This document shows positions 35,159 to 45,252 of a stretch of 64,000 bases of DNA, in pieces (position 1 is the first letter of the stretch; every line of letters starts with the position of its first letter). The position numbers and the translations under genes were made by a program. Origin of the DNA: Protula sp. h YS-2021. Its lineage: Eukaryota; Annelida; Polychaeta; Sabellida; Serpulidae. The notes below the pieces were generated by a model. That model saw only the letters and a list, made by a program, of their open reading frames with translations. It was not told where the DNA came from and ran no database searches. Location of the stretch: positions 1 through 64,000 of the forward strand of contig CATKHT010000006.1 in the NCBI GenBank assembly GCA_949752745.1, in the 5' to 3' direction.

Positions 35159-35236
35159 AGTCTATAAAGTACTTTGTACTGTACATAGAGTACTTTGTAC
35201 TGTATATAAAGTACTTTGTACTGTATCGCGAGTATT
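35159..35236. repeat. 24-bp repeat, 3 units
   Basis: Copies of ataaagtactttgtactgta; each copy contains the short palindrome agtactttgtact. Confidence 0.9.
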
Positions 35237-35676
35237 TTGTGTGTTCAGTATTGTAGCATGGCGTTAGCTACATGCTTAAAATTATCTGTAAAATTTGAAT
35301 TATATTCTAAACGCGGCTGTATTTGACGTAATTACTTAAATCCCACCTCTCTCTATGACTGCATGGCTGTTTATTTAGTGTAAATATCCAATAACTCCCC
35401 ATGTATATATACATATGTAATGTAGACATCAATCGGATAACTATTACCAGTCTGATCAGGAAAAAGTGATGTTCAAGATTAAGTAGCTAATTCAATTGTT
35501 TCTCCATTATAGTTAAGAGAAAAACTTTTTACTTATGTAGTTAAATTTCTGGTCACTTATCAAATAGTTTTAAGGCATCAAAGGCATGAGATAATTAGTA
35601 GTACAGTTGCTTTCTGGGAGCATATGTAAGATGTGTCACTTTTTTTTTTCTTTTTTTTTTTGTTTTTTGGCTTTAG

Positions 35677-36001
35677 AACTGCTGTCCACCCGGGATCAGG
35701 AAAACACCAGCCAGGCGGAAAATCAAACACCCAACTCCTAGCCCCCCTCACCCGCACGCCAAGCACCCTGGCGGGGGACAGCGTGTCCCGGACGCCCGGC
35801 TCTCCCACAGACAGCGGTCCCCATGCCCCGGTGGCGGACGGTAGGGGCAGGGCGGCGGCGGCGGTGGGGGCGGGGGTTGGGGGAGGGGGCAGCAAGCCGG
35901 CTATGAAGTCGGAGCGCCTCGCCAAGCGCATGTCTCGTCACGAGGCCAGCTCGGGAGACAGCGACGAGGACACGGACGAGTCGGACGAGGACACAAATTG
36001 A
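35677..36001 (+). CDS. Terminal exon of an unrecognised gene, acidic C-terminus
   Basis: A long pyrimidine tract ending ggctttag (35676) precedes a GC-rich open frame of 107 codons plus stop TGA, entered in phase 2. The protein part is Pro/Ser/Thr/Gly-rich and likely disordered. It then has a basic segment KSERLAKRMSRHEASSG, followed by an acidic tail DSDEDTDESDEDTN. The abrupt rise in GC relative to the AT-rich surroundings and the poly(A) signal downstream support a real last exon. I do not recognise the family; acidic tails of this kind are common in nuclear proteins, but no function is claimed. Possible partners upstream in matching phase are 32330-32403 or 28969-29023. Confidence 0.7.
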
Positions 36002-36378
36002 TGTCCCCCCTTTCTTTAAAAATGAGAGGGAGGGGTTATAAATTAAACAAACTGATTACTAATTAAAAACCTTTTAACCAATTAAAAAGTTTTCTTTCAT
36101 GACATGGGACACTAATTAAATACTTCTTTCACGAAGGTGGTTACTAATTTAGTTCTCTCCGCCAGGAACGAGGGGAGTATTTAATATCACATTCGTAAGA
36201 TCAGGACATCAATTAAAACTCCATTTCTCCCCCTCCCCCTGGAACTTGCGTGCGTTGGTAACGGGGAGGGACATATTAGTCACCCTGTATTGTAATTAAT
36301 ATTAACAGTAGTAGTTAATAAATTGAACCCATAAACACGGTATTGAATTGTTGCTGTTACTTTATTAATGTTAGGTGC

Positions 36379-36384
36379 AATAAA
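36379..36384 (+). terminator. Poly(A) signal AATAAA
   Basis: AATAAA lies 378 bp after the stop at 36001 and is followed within about 25 bp by a GT/T-rich stretch (ttttggtgttt), the usual layout of an animal cleavage and polyadenylation site. Confidence 0.6.
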
Positions 36385-36454
36385 AGCTTAATAAGTGCTA
36401 CTATTTTGGTGTTTAATTTCATCGGTTTAGGGCAATTACTTTCTTTAAAAGCCG

Positions 36455-37178
36455 GGTATAATCTAATAGGGTAATGCCCTTTGTCGGGTCTTATCTTGTA
36501 GGATAATGTCCGGTGTCGGGTATTATCTGGTAGGGGAATGTCCTATGTCGGTTATTATCTTGTAGGGTAATGTCCTATGCAGAGTATTATCTTAAAGGGT
36601 ATTGCCCTATGTCAGGTCTTGTCTTGTAGGGTAATGTCCTATGCCGGGTATTGTCTTGTAGGGAAGTGCCCTATGCCTGGTATTATCTTATAGGGTCATG
36701 TCCTATGTCGGGTATTGTCTTGTAGGGTAATACCCCATGCCTGGTATTGTCTTATAACGTAATATCCTATGCCGGGTATTGTCTAGTAGGGTAATGTCCT
36801 ATGCCTGGTATTGTCTTGTAGGGTAATACCCTATGCCTTGTATTGTCTTGTAAGATAGTGCCTTTATTATCTTGAGGGTAATATGTCGGGTACTGTCTTG
36901 TAGGGTAATGTCATGTCGTGTATTAGTTGCAGGGTAATGTCATGTCGGGTGTTGTCTGGTAGGGTAATATTTTATGTCGGGTGTTGTCTGGTAGGGTAAT
37001 ATCTTATGTCGGGTGTTGTCTGGTAGGTAATAGCTTATGTCGGGTGTTGTATGGTAGGGTAATATCTTGTATCGGGTGTTGTCTGGTAGGGTAATGTCTT
37101 GTGTCGGGTGTTGATTGGTAGGGTAATGTCTTATGTCGGGTGTTGTCTGATAGGGTAATGTCTTCTATCGGGTGTTGT
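36455..37178. repeat. 32-bp minisatellite, about 22 units
   Basis: The unit contains gtcgggtattgtcttgtagg and gtaatgtcctat. Units toward the right share a gtgttgtctggtag variant, so the two halves of the array evolved separately. Confidence 0.93.
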
Positions 37179-38483
37179 CTTGCTTCCAATTTCTTATCAG
37201 CAGAAAAAGAGGATCTATGAACTTTTCAAATTTTGTACAATTTTTTAAGTTTCTTTTCGTTAACTTTTGGTCTGATTTCAAAATACCCTGAATAAATTCT
37301 CGAGCGAAGCTGATTGTACTCCTCCCTCCCTCCTTGCCAGAATAAGCTTAGACACAAAACTTGACCAGATTTGAACCTGACATAACTGTTACCGCACAGA
37401 GGGTCAGGCGGACAGACCAAACTTTTATATTATCCTTCACTATGCGACGGGTAATATATATTACCATATTACCCCCCATTCCCCCCCCCTCCCTACCCCG
37501 GGCCTTTCCCCCGACCGACTTGCCCTACCTGCTGGACATTTATTTATATGCGACGAAAAAAAATGAAATAGACCTCATTTAATTGATTTAATACCAATAA
37601 ATAAATAACACATGATTGTATACATGGACGGATCGAGATTTAGCTATCATATATATTCAACACACAAATGCTTGACGATTCTAGCGGGCAGACACCCTTA
37701 CTCTACGGCCATGACCACTACCCCCAGCCCCACTCCAAACTCGATAAACACTAAGCTAGCTTGGCGCCCTCCCTGTCATCAGCTGCATGTCGTCTGAGTA
37801 GTGCAATAACCACGTTATTGCACTCAAGAAAAAAAATCAAAAAATGCCGAACTATCCATTCACTGAACTGTTCTTGACAGAACCGAAAGCGAAATTTAAG
37901 TATTGTAACTAACCTACGGGCAATTTCATGGAACCCAAAACTGCACAATGTGGTTCTTCATAGTTACGAAAATAATCATCATTACTCATGTAATTCGATC
38001 AGATCTATTCGCAATTTCACCAATTTTTGCGTATTTTTCTTAAATATATATATTTTTTTGTATAATTTGTTATGGTTCTGAGTAAACATCAGAAGATAGG
38101 GTCTGTGTTTTGTGAACGACTCGAGCTAAGTTTTAACCGGTCCACTTGAATTCAGTACTTTGCTCGTCTTTGTTCAACAGCCCACCTCTACGGCGGTTGG
38201 GTCTGTTGTGTGTCACGCCCGTTTTACTCCGCAGACCTACTAGGGATTCCGCGAAAAGAGTACTCATAAACAGAGGCACTACTTTTTTAAATATCCATCC
38301 GCTCTGTGTAGATACATAACAGACAGATCTTCTCAGAGGTCAGCTGCTTCATAGCAACGGTATTTAACCAAATCAATCCTAACACGATTTTAACAAACAG
38401 ACGGCGGATAAAAACCAGACTCAGCCGGCTCAGCCAAAGCCAGCCGTTACGAGAAGCCATGGAGGCTGTATTCATCGGTATAC
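37179..38483. other. Gene-free stretch between convergent genes
   Basis: A C-run lies at 37482-37498. Reverse-strand AATAAA occurs at 37544-37539, but it is about 1.3 kb beyond the BBS2 stop, so I do not assign it. Confidence 0.5.
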
Positions 38484-38672
38484 CACCGGAAATAGCTGTC
38501 CCATCACGCACTAGAAATGATTATTCCAGCATGCACAGGAAATTGCTGTCCCTGCCTCCACCGGAAGTAACTCTCCAAGCGTCTACTGGAAATAACTGTC
38601 CCAGCATCCACCGGAAACTGCTGTTCCTGCCCTCCACCGGAAGTTTACTCTCCAAGTGTCCAATGAAAGTAG
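38484..38672. repeat. About 29-bp minisatellite, 6 units
   Basis: The unit contains ccaccggaaatagctgtccc. It lies within 400 bp of the BBS2 stop codon and so may be in the BBS2 3' UTR. Confidence 0.85.
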
Positions 38673-38862
38673 CACACATGTGAGCGTCAAAGCGGACAAG
38701 AAACTTAAATAATAAAAAAAAAATAGGGGCAAAAATCCCTGAACATTCCCATGTGCGACTTAACTACAGTAAAACAAAAAAAAGTCGCCCGCCTCGAGTG
38801 TACATGACAGCGTCTGGATGAAGGGAGTCACGGCGTCCGCCAGAGGTAGCCGTCACAGGGTC

Positions 38863-38963
38863 CTAGGACGCGCCGGACTTGATGATCTTGAACAAGGAGC
38901 TGACGTTGTTGTTTTTGATGGCGGCGCGGCAGGCGTTCACCACCTGCGTCTTGTATTTGCCCA
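38863..38963 (-). CDS. BBS2: BBS2, last coding exon
   Basis: Acceptor ttttgcag at 38964, then 101 bp: two bases completing a split Val codon, 32 codons and stop TAG (38865-38863). The peptide VGKYKTQVVNACRAAIKNNN, then SSLFKIIKSGAS, matches the C-terminus of Bardet-Biedl syndrome 2 protein as I know it from vertebrates (VGK..., SNN..LFKI). BBS2 is a BBSome subunit acting at the basal body and in the cilium to carry membrane proteins. The exon begins in phase 1, agreeing with the donor at 40109. The preceding intron of about 1.15 kb is mostly filled by the partial-exon tandem array. Confidence 0.93.
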
Positions 38964-39207
38964 CTGCAAAAAGAAAAAAAAGAAAAACAAAACAATTCAC
39001 CAATCAACAACGCCCTTTGCTGTGTTATGACTTGCGGTCAATGCTGTAATCTGATTGGTCGATGCTAATAGTCAATTTTTTTCAACGTTGATCGAAGGAT
39101 ATCGTAGTTATTTATATTGATAGATTTCGAGTCAATAAGAAGATATTATTTATCAGCAGTGGCACTGGGCTTCTTAGCCAGCCCCCTCCTAAACCCCTCC
39201 CCCCCCC

Positions 39208-40109
39208 CCGGATGTGGTGGCACTGACCCCTGAGCTTGCCCCCCTCTCATCCCCCCCCGGATGGGTGGCACTGACCTCTGAGCTTGCCGGCACACTGGAT
39301 CATGACGTTGACCTGCTTGAGACAGCTGAGCTTGCAGCCTCTAACCCCCCTCCCCCCCCCCCCCCGGATGGGTGGCACTGACCTCTGAGCTTGCCGGCAC
39401 GCTGGATCATGACGTTGACCTGCTTGAGACAGCTGAGCTTGCCCCCCTCTCACCCCCCTCCCCCTCCCCCCCCCGGATGGGTGGCACTGACCTCTCAGCT
39501 TGCCCCCCTCTCACCCCCGCTCCCCCCCCCCCCCTCCGGATGGGTGGCACTGACCTCTGAGCTTGCCAGCACGCTGGATCATGACGTTGACCTGCTTGAG
39601 ACAGCTGAGCTTGCCCCCCTCTCACCCCCCTCCCCCTCCCCCCCCCCCGGATGGGTGGCACTGACCTCTCAGCTTGCCGGCACGCTGGATCATGACGTTG
39701 ACCTGCTTGAGACAGCTGAGCTTGCCCCCCTCTCACCCCCCTCCCCCTCCCCCCCCCGGATGGGTGGCACTGACCTCTCAGCTTGCCGGCACGCTGGATC
39801 ATGACGTTGACCTGCTTGAGACAGCTGAGCTTGCCCCCCTCTCACCCCCCTCACCCTCCCCCCCCCCCCCCCGGATGGGTGGCACTGACCTCTCAGCTTG
39901 CCGGCACGCTGGATCATGACGTTGACCTGCTTGAGACAGCTGAGCTTGCCCCCCTCTCACCCCCCTCCTCCTCCCCCCCCCCCCGGATGGGTGGCACTGA
40001 CCTCTCAGCTTGCCAGCACGCTGGATCATGACGTTGACCTGCTTGAGACAGCTGAGCTTGCCCCCCTCTCACCCCCCTCCCCCCCCCCCCCCGGATGGGT
40101 GGCACTGAC
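39208..40109 (-). repeat. Tandem array of a partial BBS2 exon with its splice donor
   Basis: Nine intronic copies of ggatgggtggcactgacct and related words occur near 39209, 39258, 39366, 39475, 39537, 39649, 39757, 39872 and 39983; a tenth at 40092 spans the genuine donor. Most units are 108-115 bp and include about 55 bp identical or nearly identical to the 3' end of the upstream BBS2 exon (40110-40164) plus the donor gtcagt and a C-rich spacer. Two units are about 50-62 bp and lack the exon-derived part; they appear to have lost it by recombination between the two agcttgcc words in the full unit. Confidence 0.93.
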
Positions 40110-40258
40110 CTCTCAGCTTGCCGGCACGCTGGATCATGACGTTGACCTGCTTGAGACAGCTGAGTAGCTCCTGATGGTTGTTGCTCCGGATTTTGTAGCC
40201 GTTGATCAGATCCCGATTCAAGTCGTACAGCTCCATGTAGCCCTTTCTCATGTTCTTC
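40110..40258 (-). CDS. BBS2: BBS2, penultimate coding exon
   Basis: 149 bp between an acceptor (tattttag to 40259) and a donor (gtcagtgcc from 40109). It completes a split Met codon, reads 49 codons and leaves one base for the next Val codon. The peptide contains [20 protein letters not shown] and [14 protein letters not shown], then QRAGKLR, the most conserved C-terminal stretch of BBS2. Both phases agree with the neighbouring exons. The donor is somewhat weak (gtcagt) and is repeated nine times downstream. Confidence 0.96.
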
Positions 40259-40335
40259 CTAAAATACATTACACAATTCTTTCACGTTTCTTTTTCAACA
40301 TCTTTAGCTACGCTATAAGACAATACATAACACGT

Positions 40336-40500
40336 TTCTCTCGCGTATTTTTTTTTTTTTTTTTTTTTTTTTGTCTTTTTTTTTTTTCTTTTATTTTTTT
40401 TTATTTTCGGTTTGTTTATTTTTCTTTTAGTTTTTCTTTTTTTTACCTTTCGGTTTGTTTTTTTTTCTTTTGGTTTGTTTTTTTTTTTCTTTCTCTTGGT
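40336..40500. repeat. T-rich low-complexity tract with ttcggtttg words
   Basis: Long T-runs broken by short words tttcggtttgtttt and tttggtttg. It lies in the BBS2 intron between 40258 and 41273, near the acceptor side. Confidence 0.85.
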
Positions 40501-40949
40501 TTCTTTTGTTACACTTTCAGTGATTATGAATTTATACAAGTTAGATATCATCATTCTGATATCTAAATTGCACAAATATAAGTGAAGAAAATACTAATTA
40601 CACGGTCACATTATGTAACATTTGTTAGAAATATTCTGGGGACTATTAGAAAATCGGTTCATGATAATTCGAAAAAATTTCAAACAACCACTTTGAAATA
40701 CAATGAGAGGTTTTTTAGCCTTCATTCAAACCTAGTGACGATTGAACAGAAGGGATCCATTTATAATTCGATGCAGTCTTCCAATTCCTACCCCTACCCA
40801 AAGACTGTCCATCCCTTCTCCCTAAAATTAGGGTGTCTTGAACTATTTCTTGACTTCGCATCTAGCAGTCTTTTCTACTCTCATTGGTGTTAATCATACA
40901 AAACAGTTCTATTTGGCATAATGTAAAAGGACCTTTTGAATTTGAACAG

Positions 40950-40951
<2 letters not shown>

Positions 40952-41011
<60 letters not shown>
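40952..41011. repeat. TA microsatellite, left of MITE
   Basis: Nearly pure TA repeats, interrupted at 41012 by the MITE and resuming at 41191. Confidence 0.93.
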
Positions 41012-41014
<3 letters not shown>

Positions 41015-41190
41015 TAAAACCTCCGTAGGGAACACCTCTCATTAGAGACCATCCTCCTTTTAAGGAACACAAATTTTGGCCCCAGTTGGTATTATTTATA
41101 CAAATTAAAAACTCTAAATAGGGAATAGCCTCGACAGAAGGAACACTTTTTCGCGGTCTCGAAGGTGTTCCTTATATGGAGGTTTTACTG
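41012..41190. mobile_element. TA-flanked MITE (Tc1/mariner-like ends)
   Basis: 179 bp with inverted ends CAGTAAAACCTCC and GGAGGTTTTACTG, extended inward by gggaacacc and ggtgttcc. It is flanked by TA on both sides and sits inside a TA microsatellite. CAGT ends with a TA target are typical of Tc1/mariner/pogo-type elements. There is no coding capacity. Confidence 0.88.

Positions 41191-41222
<32 letters not shown>
41191..41222. repeat. TA microsatellite, right of MITE
   Basis: Continuation of the TA tract after the MITE, followed by T- and G-runs up to the BBS2 splice donor at 41272. Confidence 0.92.
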
Positions 41223-41225
<3 letters not shown>

Positions 41226-41272
41226 TTTTGTTTTTTTTTTTTGGGGGGGGGGGGTTACAGTCTCAGTCTTAC

Positions 41273-41385
41273 ATGTCGCCCATCAATCTCGCGTCTTCCG
41301 CACGCACCACGAGACTTCGAATGAGATTTGAGTGGTCGGCCATTTCTGCGGTCAGTTTCTGCCTCACTGAGTGATATTCATCAAC
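41273..41385 (-). CDS. BBS2: BBS2, third-from-last coding exon
   Basis: 113 bp from an acceptor (gcaatag to 41386) to a donor (gtaaga from 41272). It enters in phase 0 and ends with two bases of a Met codon completed by the next exon. The peptide [20 protein letters not shown], then [18 protein letters not shown], matches BBS2 closely from family knowledge. The donor side abuts G-, T- and TA-rich low-complexity DNA. It is likely part of the C-terminal helical region that packs with BBS7/BBS9 in the BBSome; that detail is established knowledge, not seen here. Confidence 0.94.
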
Positions 41386-41689
41386 CTATTGCAGTTACAA
41401 ACACAAAAGCAACGCAAACAACAATTAGAAACTAGAGCGGCCAGTGCACACTCGAATCAGTGGGCAGCACTCTATTATTTGACATAACAAGAACCAATAA
41501 GAAATCAAACATTTTTTTTATAAATTGCAACAATATATATCACGGAAGTAGGGACAGGGGGTCGCAGTCATGTAAAAAGTGATTTATTTAATGAAGCAGC
41601 CTAAAACATATTAATTACAAGACGTGTAGGGCGGAAGAAGATACAATAGTACATGCAACAGAATCTGGTGCACGAATGGCCTTAGCTTT

Positions 41690-42307
41690 CGCTTGTGTAT
41701 GTGACAGGACATGGGCACAGCTGATAGGACCCTGCTGCAGGTCTGGATGAGATCCTCCATGCATGTGTGCGCGCATATTTGTGAATGTCACAGGACACAG
41801 GCGCGGCTGACCGAACCCTGCTGCGGGTCTCGCGGAGATCGCGCATGGATATATGTGTGCATGTTTGCATGAAGGATTGCGGTTTGTGTCGCAGGACATC
41901 GGCGCAGCTGACAAAACCTCTGACGATCTGGCCGGGATCCGCAGATATATATGTCGGACGGGTATAAGCGCGGTTGTCGCGGAACATGGACGCGGGTGTC
42001 ACGGGACATAGGCGCGGTTGGGGGTATGCTGCGGCAGATGTCGTGAGACATGGGCGTGGTTGGGGGTACGCTGCGATGGATGTCGCGGGACATGGGCGCG
42101 GGTGTCTTGGGACATGGGCGCGGGTGTCGTGAGACATGAGTGCGGGTGTCGCGGGACATATGCGCGGGTGTCGCGGGACACAGGCCTGGATGGCGTGGGA
42201 CATGGGCGCGGGTGTCGTGGGACATGGGCGCTGTTGGGGGTACGCTGCGATGGATGTCGCGGGACATGGGCGCGGGTGTCGCGGGACATGGGCGCGACTG
42301 ACGGCAC
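41690..42307 (-). repeat. GC-rich intronic minisatellite abutting a BBS2 splice donor
   Basis: Words of about 22 bp (gcgcgggtgtcgcgggacat and variants, some with gttgggggtacgctgcgatg) repeat from the donor at 42307 down to about 41690. Near its left side, ggcgcggctgaccgaaccc and similar words (about 41708, 41799, 41901) resemble the donor region ggcgcgactgacggcacc at 42290-42307. Long frames on both strands are repeat artefacts. Confidence 0.85.
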
Positions 42308-42445
42308 CTTGATCAGTATCAGGCGCAGCTCCTCCATGTGATCGGGGAATTCCGCCGTGCTCTGCAGATCGTCGATGTTGAGGAAGTTTGCCAATGCGGA
42401 CACGATGTCGCCGGCCAAATCCATGTCATCGGTCATCACCGTCAT
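42308..42445 (-). CDS. BBS2: BBS2, fourth-from-last coding exon
   Basis: 138 bp, 46 codons, phase 0 at both ends. The acceptor is ggttggcag (to 42446) and the donor gtgccg (from 42307), non-consensus beyond GT. The peptide starts MTVMTDDMDLAGDIVSALAN and continues FLNIDDLQ and EELRLILIK, matching the BBS2 segment with DD-DLAGD and FxEELR motifs. Its end joins in frame to the exon at 41385. Exons encoding the preceding ~550 residues were not found in the window up to 64000. Confidence 0.94.
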
Positions 42446-42924
42446 CTGCCAACCGACAACGACATTTTGAAATTCTTTTCATCTAATCATATTCATAGAA
42501 GAACAATTACGTGTCACTGCAAAAAAAGGGCTATTTTTCAAACAACATCAAATAACTTTGCAATTCATTTCGAGAAAAAAAACACCAGAAAAACGCCACT
42601 TTATAATCAACAAAAGTTTGAATTTTATGTTATTTACTTAATTTAATGAATGACCAAACACAGACATACTTTTTTAAACGCACGCTAAGTTGTTTGAAGA
42701 AATATTTCACTTCAATTAACAAATTCTTTGCGGATAAGAGAGTTCTGCCTTGTCAAAAACTAATTTTACAGAATATTTATGATGAATGTTCTGAAGATTA
42801 AGTTATAAAAGGAATGTAACATTGCAGCCATTAGTAGCCGCTAGTCACAAAAGTTAACTGTGCAGTTTACTGACTCCGTTAAGTGCTCCACCTCAGCAAC
42901 CAGAACATCCGAAAGTCAATTAAT
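42446..42924 (-). other. BBS2 intron, AT-rich
   Basis: Unique intronic DNA between the BBS2 acceptor and the SINE. No other feature is seen. Confidence 0.6.
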
Positions 42925-43127
42925 TTTTTTTTTTAAAAAGGGATGGCCGGAAGACTCATTTGTGCTAATTTTGACTTCCGTGGTGGTGAATAATCCTGTG
43001 CAGTCGTTTAGCTGGGGCAATTCGAGCGAAAGTCAATCCACCGCTTTCCACCCCTGGCAAGATTCGAACCAGGAACCATAGGATTACAAGACCAGCGCTC
43101 TACCGACTGAGCTAACCGTCACCCCCT
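42925..43127 (-). mobile_element. tRNA-derived SINE
   Basis: Read on the minus strand, it starts with a tRNA-like head carrying an A box (TAGCTCAGTCGG, 43114-43103) and a B box (GGTTCGAATC, 43070-43061). It then has a non-tRNA body and ends in an A-rich tail (42934-42924). Direct repeats aattaat flank it (42918-42924 and 43128-43134). The anticodon and T stems do not pair properly, so it is not a functional tRNA gene. Length is about 200 bp. Confidence 0.85.
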
Positions 43128-43134
43128 AATTAAT

Positions 43135-43559
43135 AAATTTGACCTGCTTAACAAAATAACTTCACTTAAAATGACACGTGATCAACCGATTTTCTCTTCT
43201 AGGAGTACAGTTAACCGGGCAATTTAACTTTTGGGAGAGCGTAATGTAAAACATGATGCTTACTTTAGTTTGCGAAACGAAACGAGATGTTGTATATTTA
43301 ACCTCAACCCAGGATTAGGTTTGTTGGTTTAAATGTGACTTTTAAAACAAACGTGGTAGCGGTGAAAAGAAAAGCAAATATATGAAATAACATTAAAAAT
43401 ATTACGATTAAATCAAATTATTTCTTTACAGCTTTAGAAAAAGAAAATCCCCATCTACAGGAAGCGTCATCTTAATATTTTAGTTTAGTTTAGTCTTCGT
43501 TTATAGCAAGCTGTGTCTGAAGTGTAGGCATCTAGCAGTCAGAATTGGTACAAATACAA
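43135..43559. other. Gene-free AT-rich stretch, probably BBS2 intron
   Basis: No exon with BBS2 similarity is seen on the minus strand here. Confidence 0.5.
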
Positions 43560-43797
43560 TACTATACTGTACCAAAACTGTACCGTAGACGTACTGTACC
43601 AATACTGTAACAATACTGTACCGTACTGGTACTGTACCAATTACTGTACCGTAGACGTACTGTACCAATACTGTAATAATACTGTACCGTACACGTACTG
43701 TACCAATACTGTACCGTACACGTACTGTACCAATACTGTACCGTACACGTACTGTACCAATACTGTACCGTAGACGTACTGTACCAATACTGTACAC
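43560..43797. repeat. 27-bp minisatellite, about 9 units
   Basis: The unit contains gtactgtaccaatactgtac and cgtacac. Since 27 is a multiple of 3, a minus-strand frame is open; it is not a gene. Confidence 0.93.
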
Positions 43798-43917
43798 GGA
43801 AGTCTATCTGTCAAAGGCTGTGACGTCATTATACAGTTGCACGACAAATTACCTTTTTTGCCATTGTTTCAAACACCAAGGTAAAATAGCGAAGTGTCTC
43901 AGACGATTTGTGAGTAA

Positions 43918-44405
43918 GCGCAGGTGAGGCAGAAGTTACGAGGAGTTACTGGGAGTTATTGAGGAGTTACTGGGAGTTACGAGGAATTATGAGGAGTCAT
44001 GGGGAGCTACCAGGAGTTGTGAGGAGTTACTGGGAGATCTCAAGGGTTAGTGGGAGTTATCAGGACCTACTGAGAGTTATGGGGTGTTCTGAAGTGTTTC
44101 TGAAAGTTGCAAGCGATCGAAAGGAGTTATCAGTAGTTGTTGCAAAGCGGAAGTTGGAATTATGGGAGTTACGAGGAGTTATAGGGTTACCGGGAGTGGC
44201 GAGGAGTTACTCTGAGCTCTGAGGAGTTATTGGGAGTGATGAGGAGTTACTGGTAGTGATGAGAAGTTACTGCGAGTGACGAGGAATTACTGGTAGTGAT
44301 GAGAAGTTACTGGAAGTGATGAGGAGTTACTAGGACTGATGACGAGTTACTGGGAGTGATGAGGAGTCACTGGGAGTGATGAGGAGTTACTGGGAGTTAC
44401 TGAAG
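43918..44405. repeat. 20-bp minisatellite, about 24 units
   Basis: The regular right part uses gaggagttactgggagtgat. The left part is more degenerate. Confidence 0.92.
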
Positions 44406-44544
44406 ACTTGTTGCGAGAAGCAAATACAAGCCTTACTTTATCTGCCTTCGCGTTACCATACAAAACTCCTTCTGCAGGTTCCTAACAAATTCGGTCAAAA
44501 AAAAAAATAATAATAACAAAATAAAACTCAACTTAAATGCAAGT

Positions 44545-44632
44545 CAAATGCAAGGTCACACACACTGCATGAAAGGTCACAGACACTACATGCAAGGTCA
44601 CACACACTGTACACCAGGTCACGCACTCTGGA
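44545..44632. repeat. About 21-bp repeat, 4 units
   Basis: Copies of caaggtcacacacactgcatg. Confidence 0.85.
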
Positions 44633-44841
44633 CGTCACGTTAAGCACAATCTAAACGTCGCGTATGACCCATAAAAAAATGTACCGCACTCGGCACGCAA
44701 AATACCAAACGCATTCGTAAAAACCGTGGCACCAACGCACAACGACCACAGACACACCACTGCAATAACCTGGCGCCATCAAGCCTCGTGCTCTTATCTA
44801 ATCATGGTGTTCCTTATAATGTTAAAAGTGCTGGAGACAAA

Positions 44842-44905
44842 AAAATCGACAAACGCAGGGCTATTCCAGAAAAGGTCGATAAACGTAGGGCCGTTCCAGA
44901 TAAGG
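44842..44905. repeat. 31-bp tandem duplication, 2 copies
   Basis: Two copies of tcgacaaacgcagggctatt-type sequence with ccagaaaagg, differing at several bases. Confidence 0.8.
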
Positions 44906-45252
44906 CCAACGAAGCCTGTAAGTGACGCCCGAGCATGAAAAAATATGATATCTCCCCAATACCCTCTCCAAAAAAAATTGATACCACCAAATCACACAAA
45001 TGATACCACCAATTCGCCCCGCCCTCCCCCCCCCCCCCGCCCCCAAAGAAAAAATGCTGTCGCCAAATTAAACTATCCAGCGCCCTCCCCCTACCGAAAC
45101 AAATAATTGTTTTCCACAGGAGACAAATTATGGAATAGCCCGTAACCAACTCACTAAATAAACATCGATTACTTAAAGATCAAACAAACAAACGTTTCAT
45201 TTTTTTCTAAAATCAAACACTCAAGAAAAATAAAAGTGTAAAATACCACAGA
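44906..45252. other. Gene-free stretch with C-run
   Basis: C-run at 45026-45040; nothing else is supported. Confidence 0.55.

Noticed and set aside
39391..40031. Plus-strand Pro-rich ORFs overlapping BBS2
   Set aside because: They are antisense shadows of the partial-exon array.
41682..42267. His/Pro/Arg-rich ORFs on the minus strand
   Set aside because: They translate the intronic minisatellite between two BBS2 exons and begin past the splice donor.
43050..43126. tRNA-Thr (TGT) gene on the minus strand
   Set aside because: A and B boxes and a cttgtaa loop are present, but anticodon and T stems do not pair and an A-tailed body with target duplications follows, so it is a SINE.
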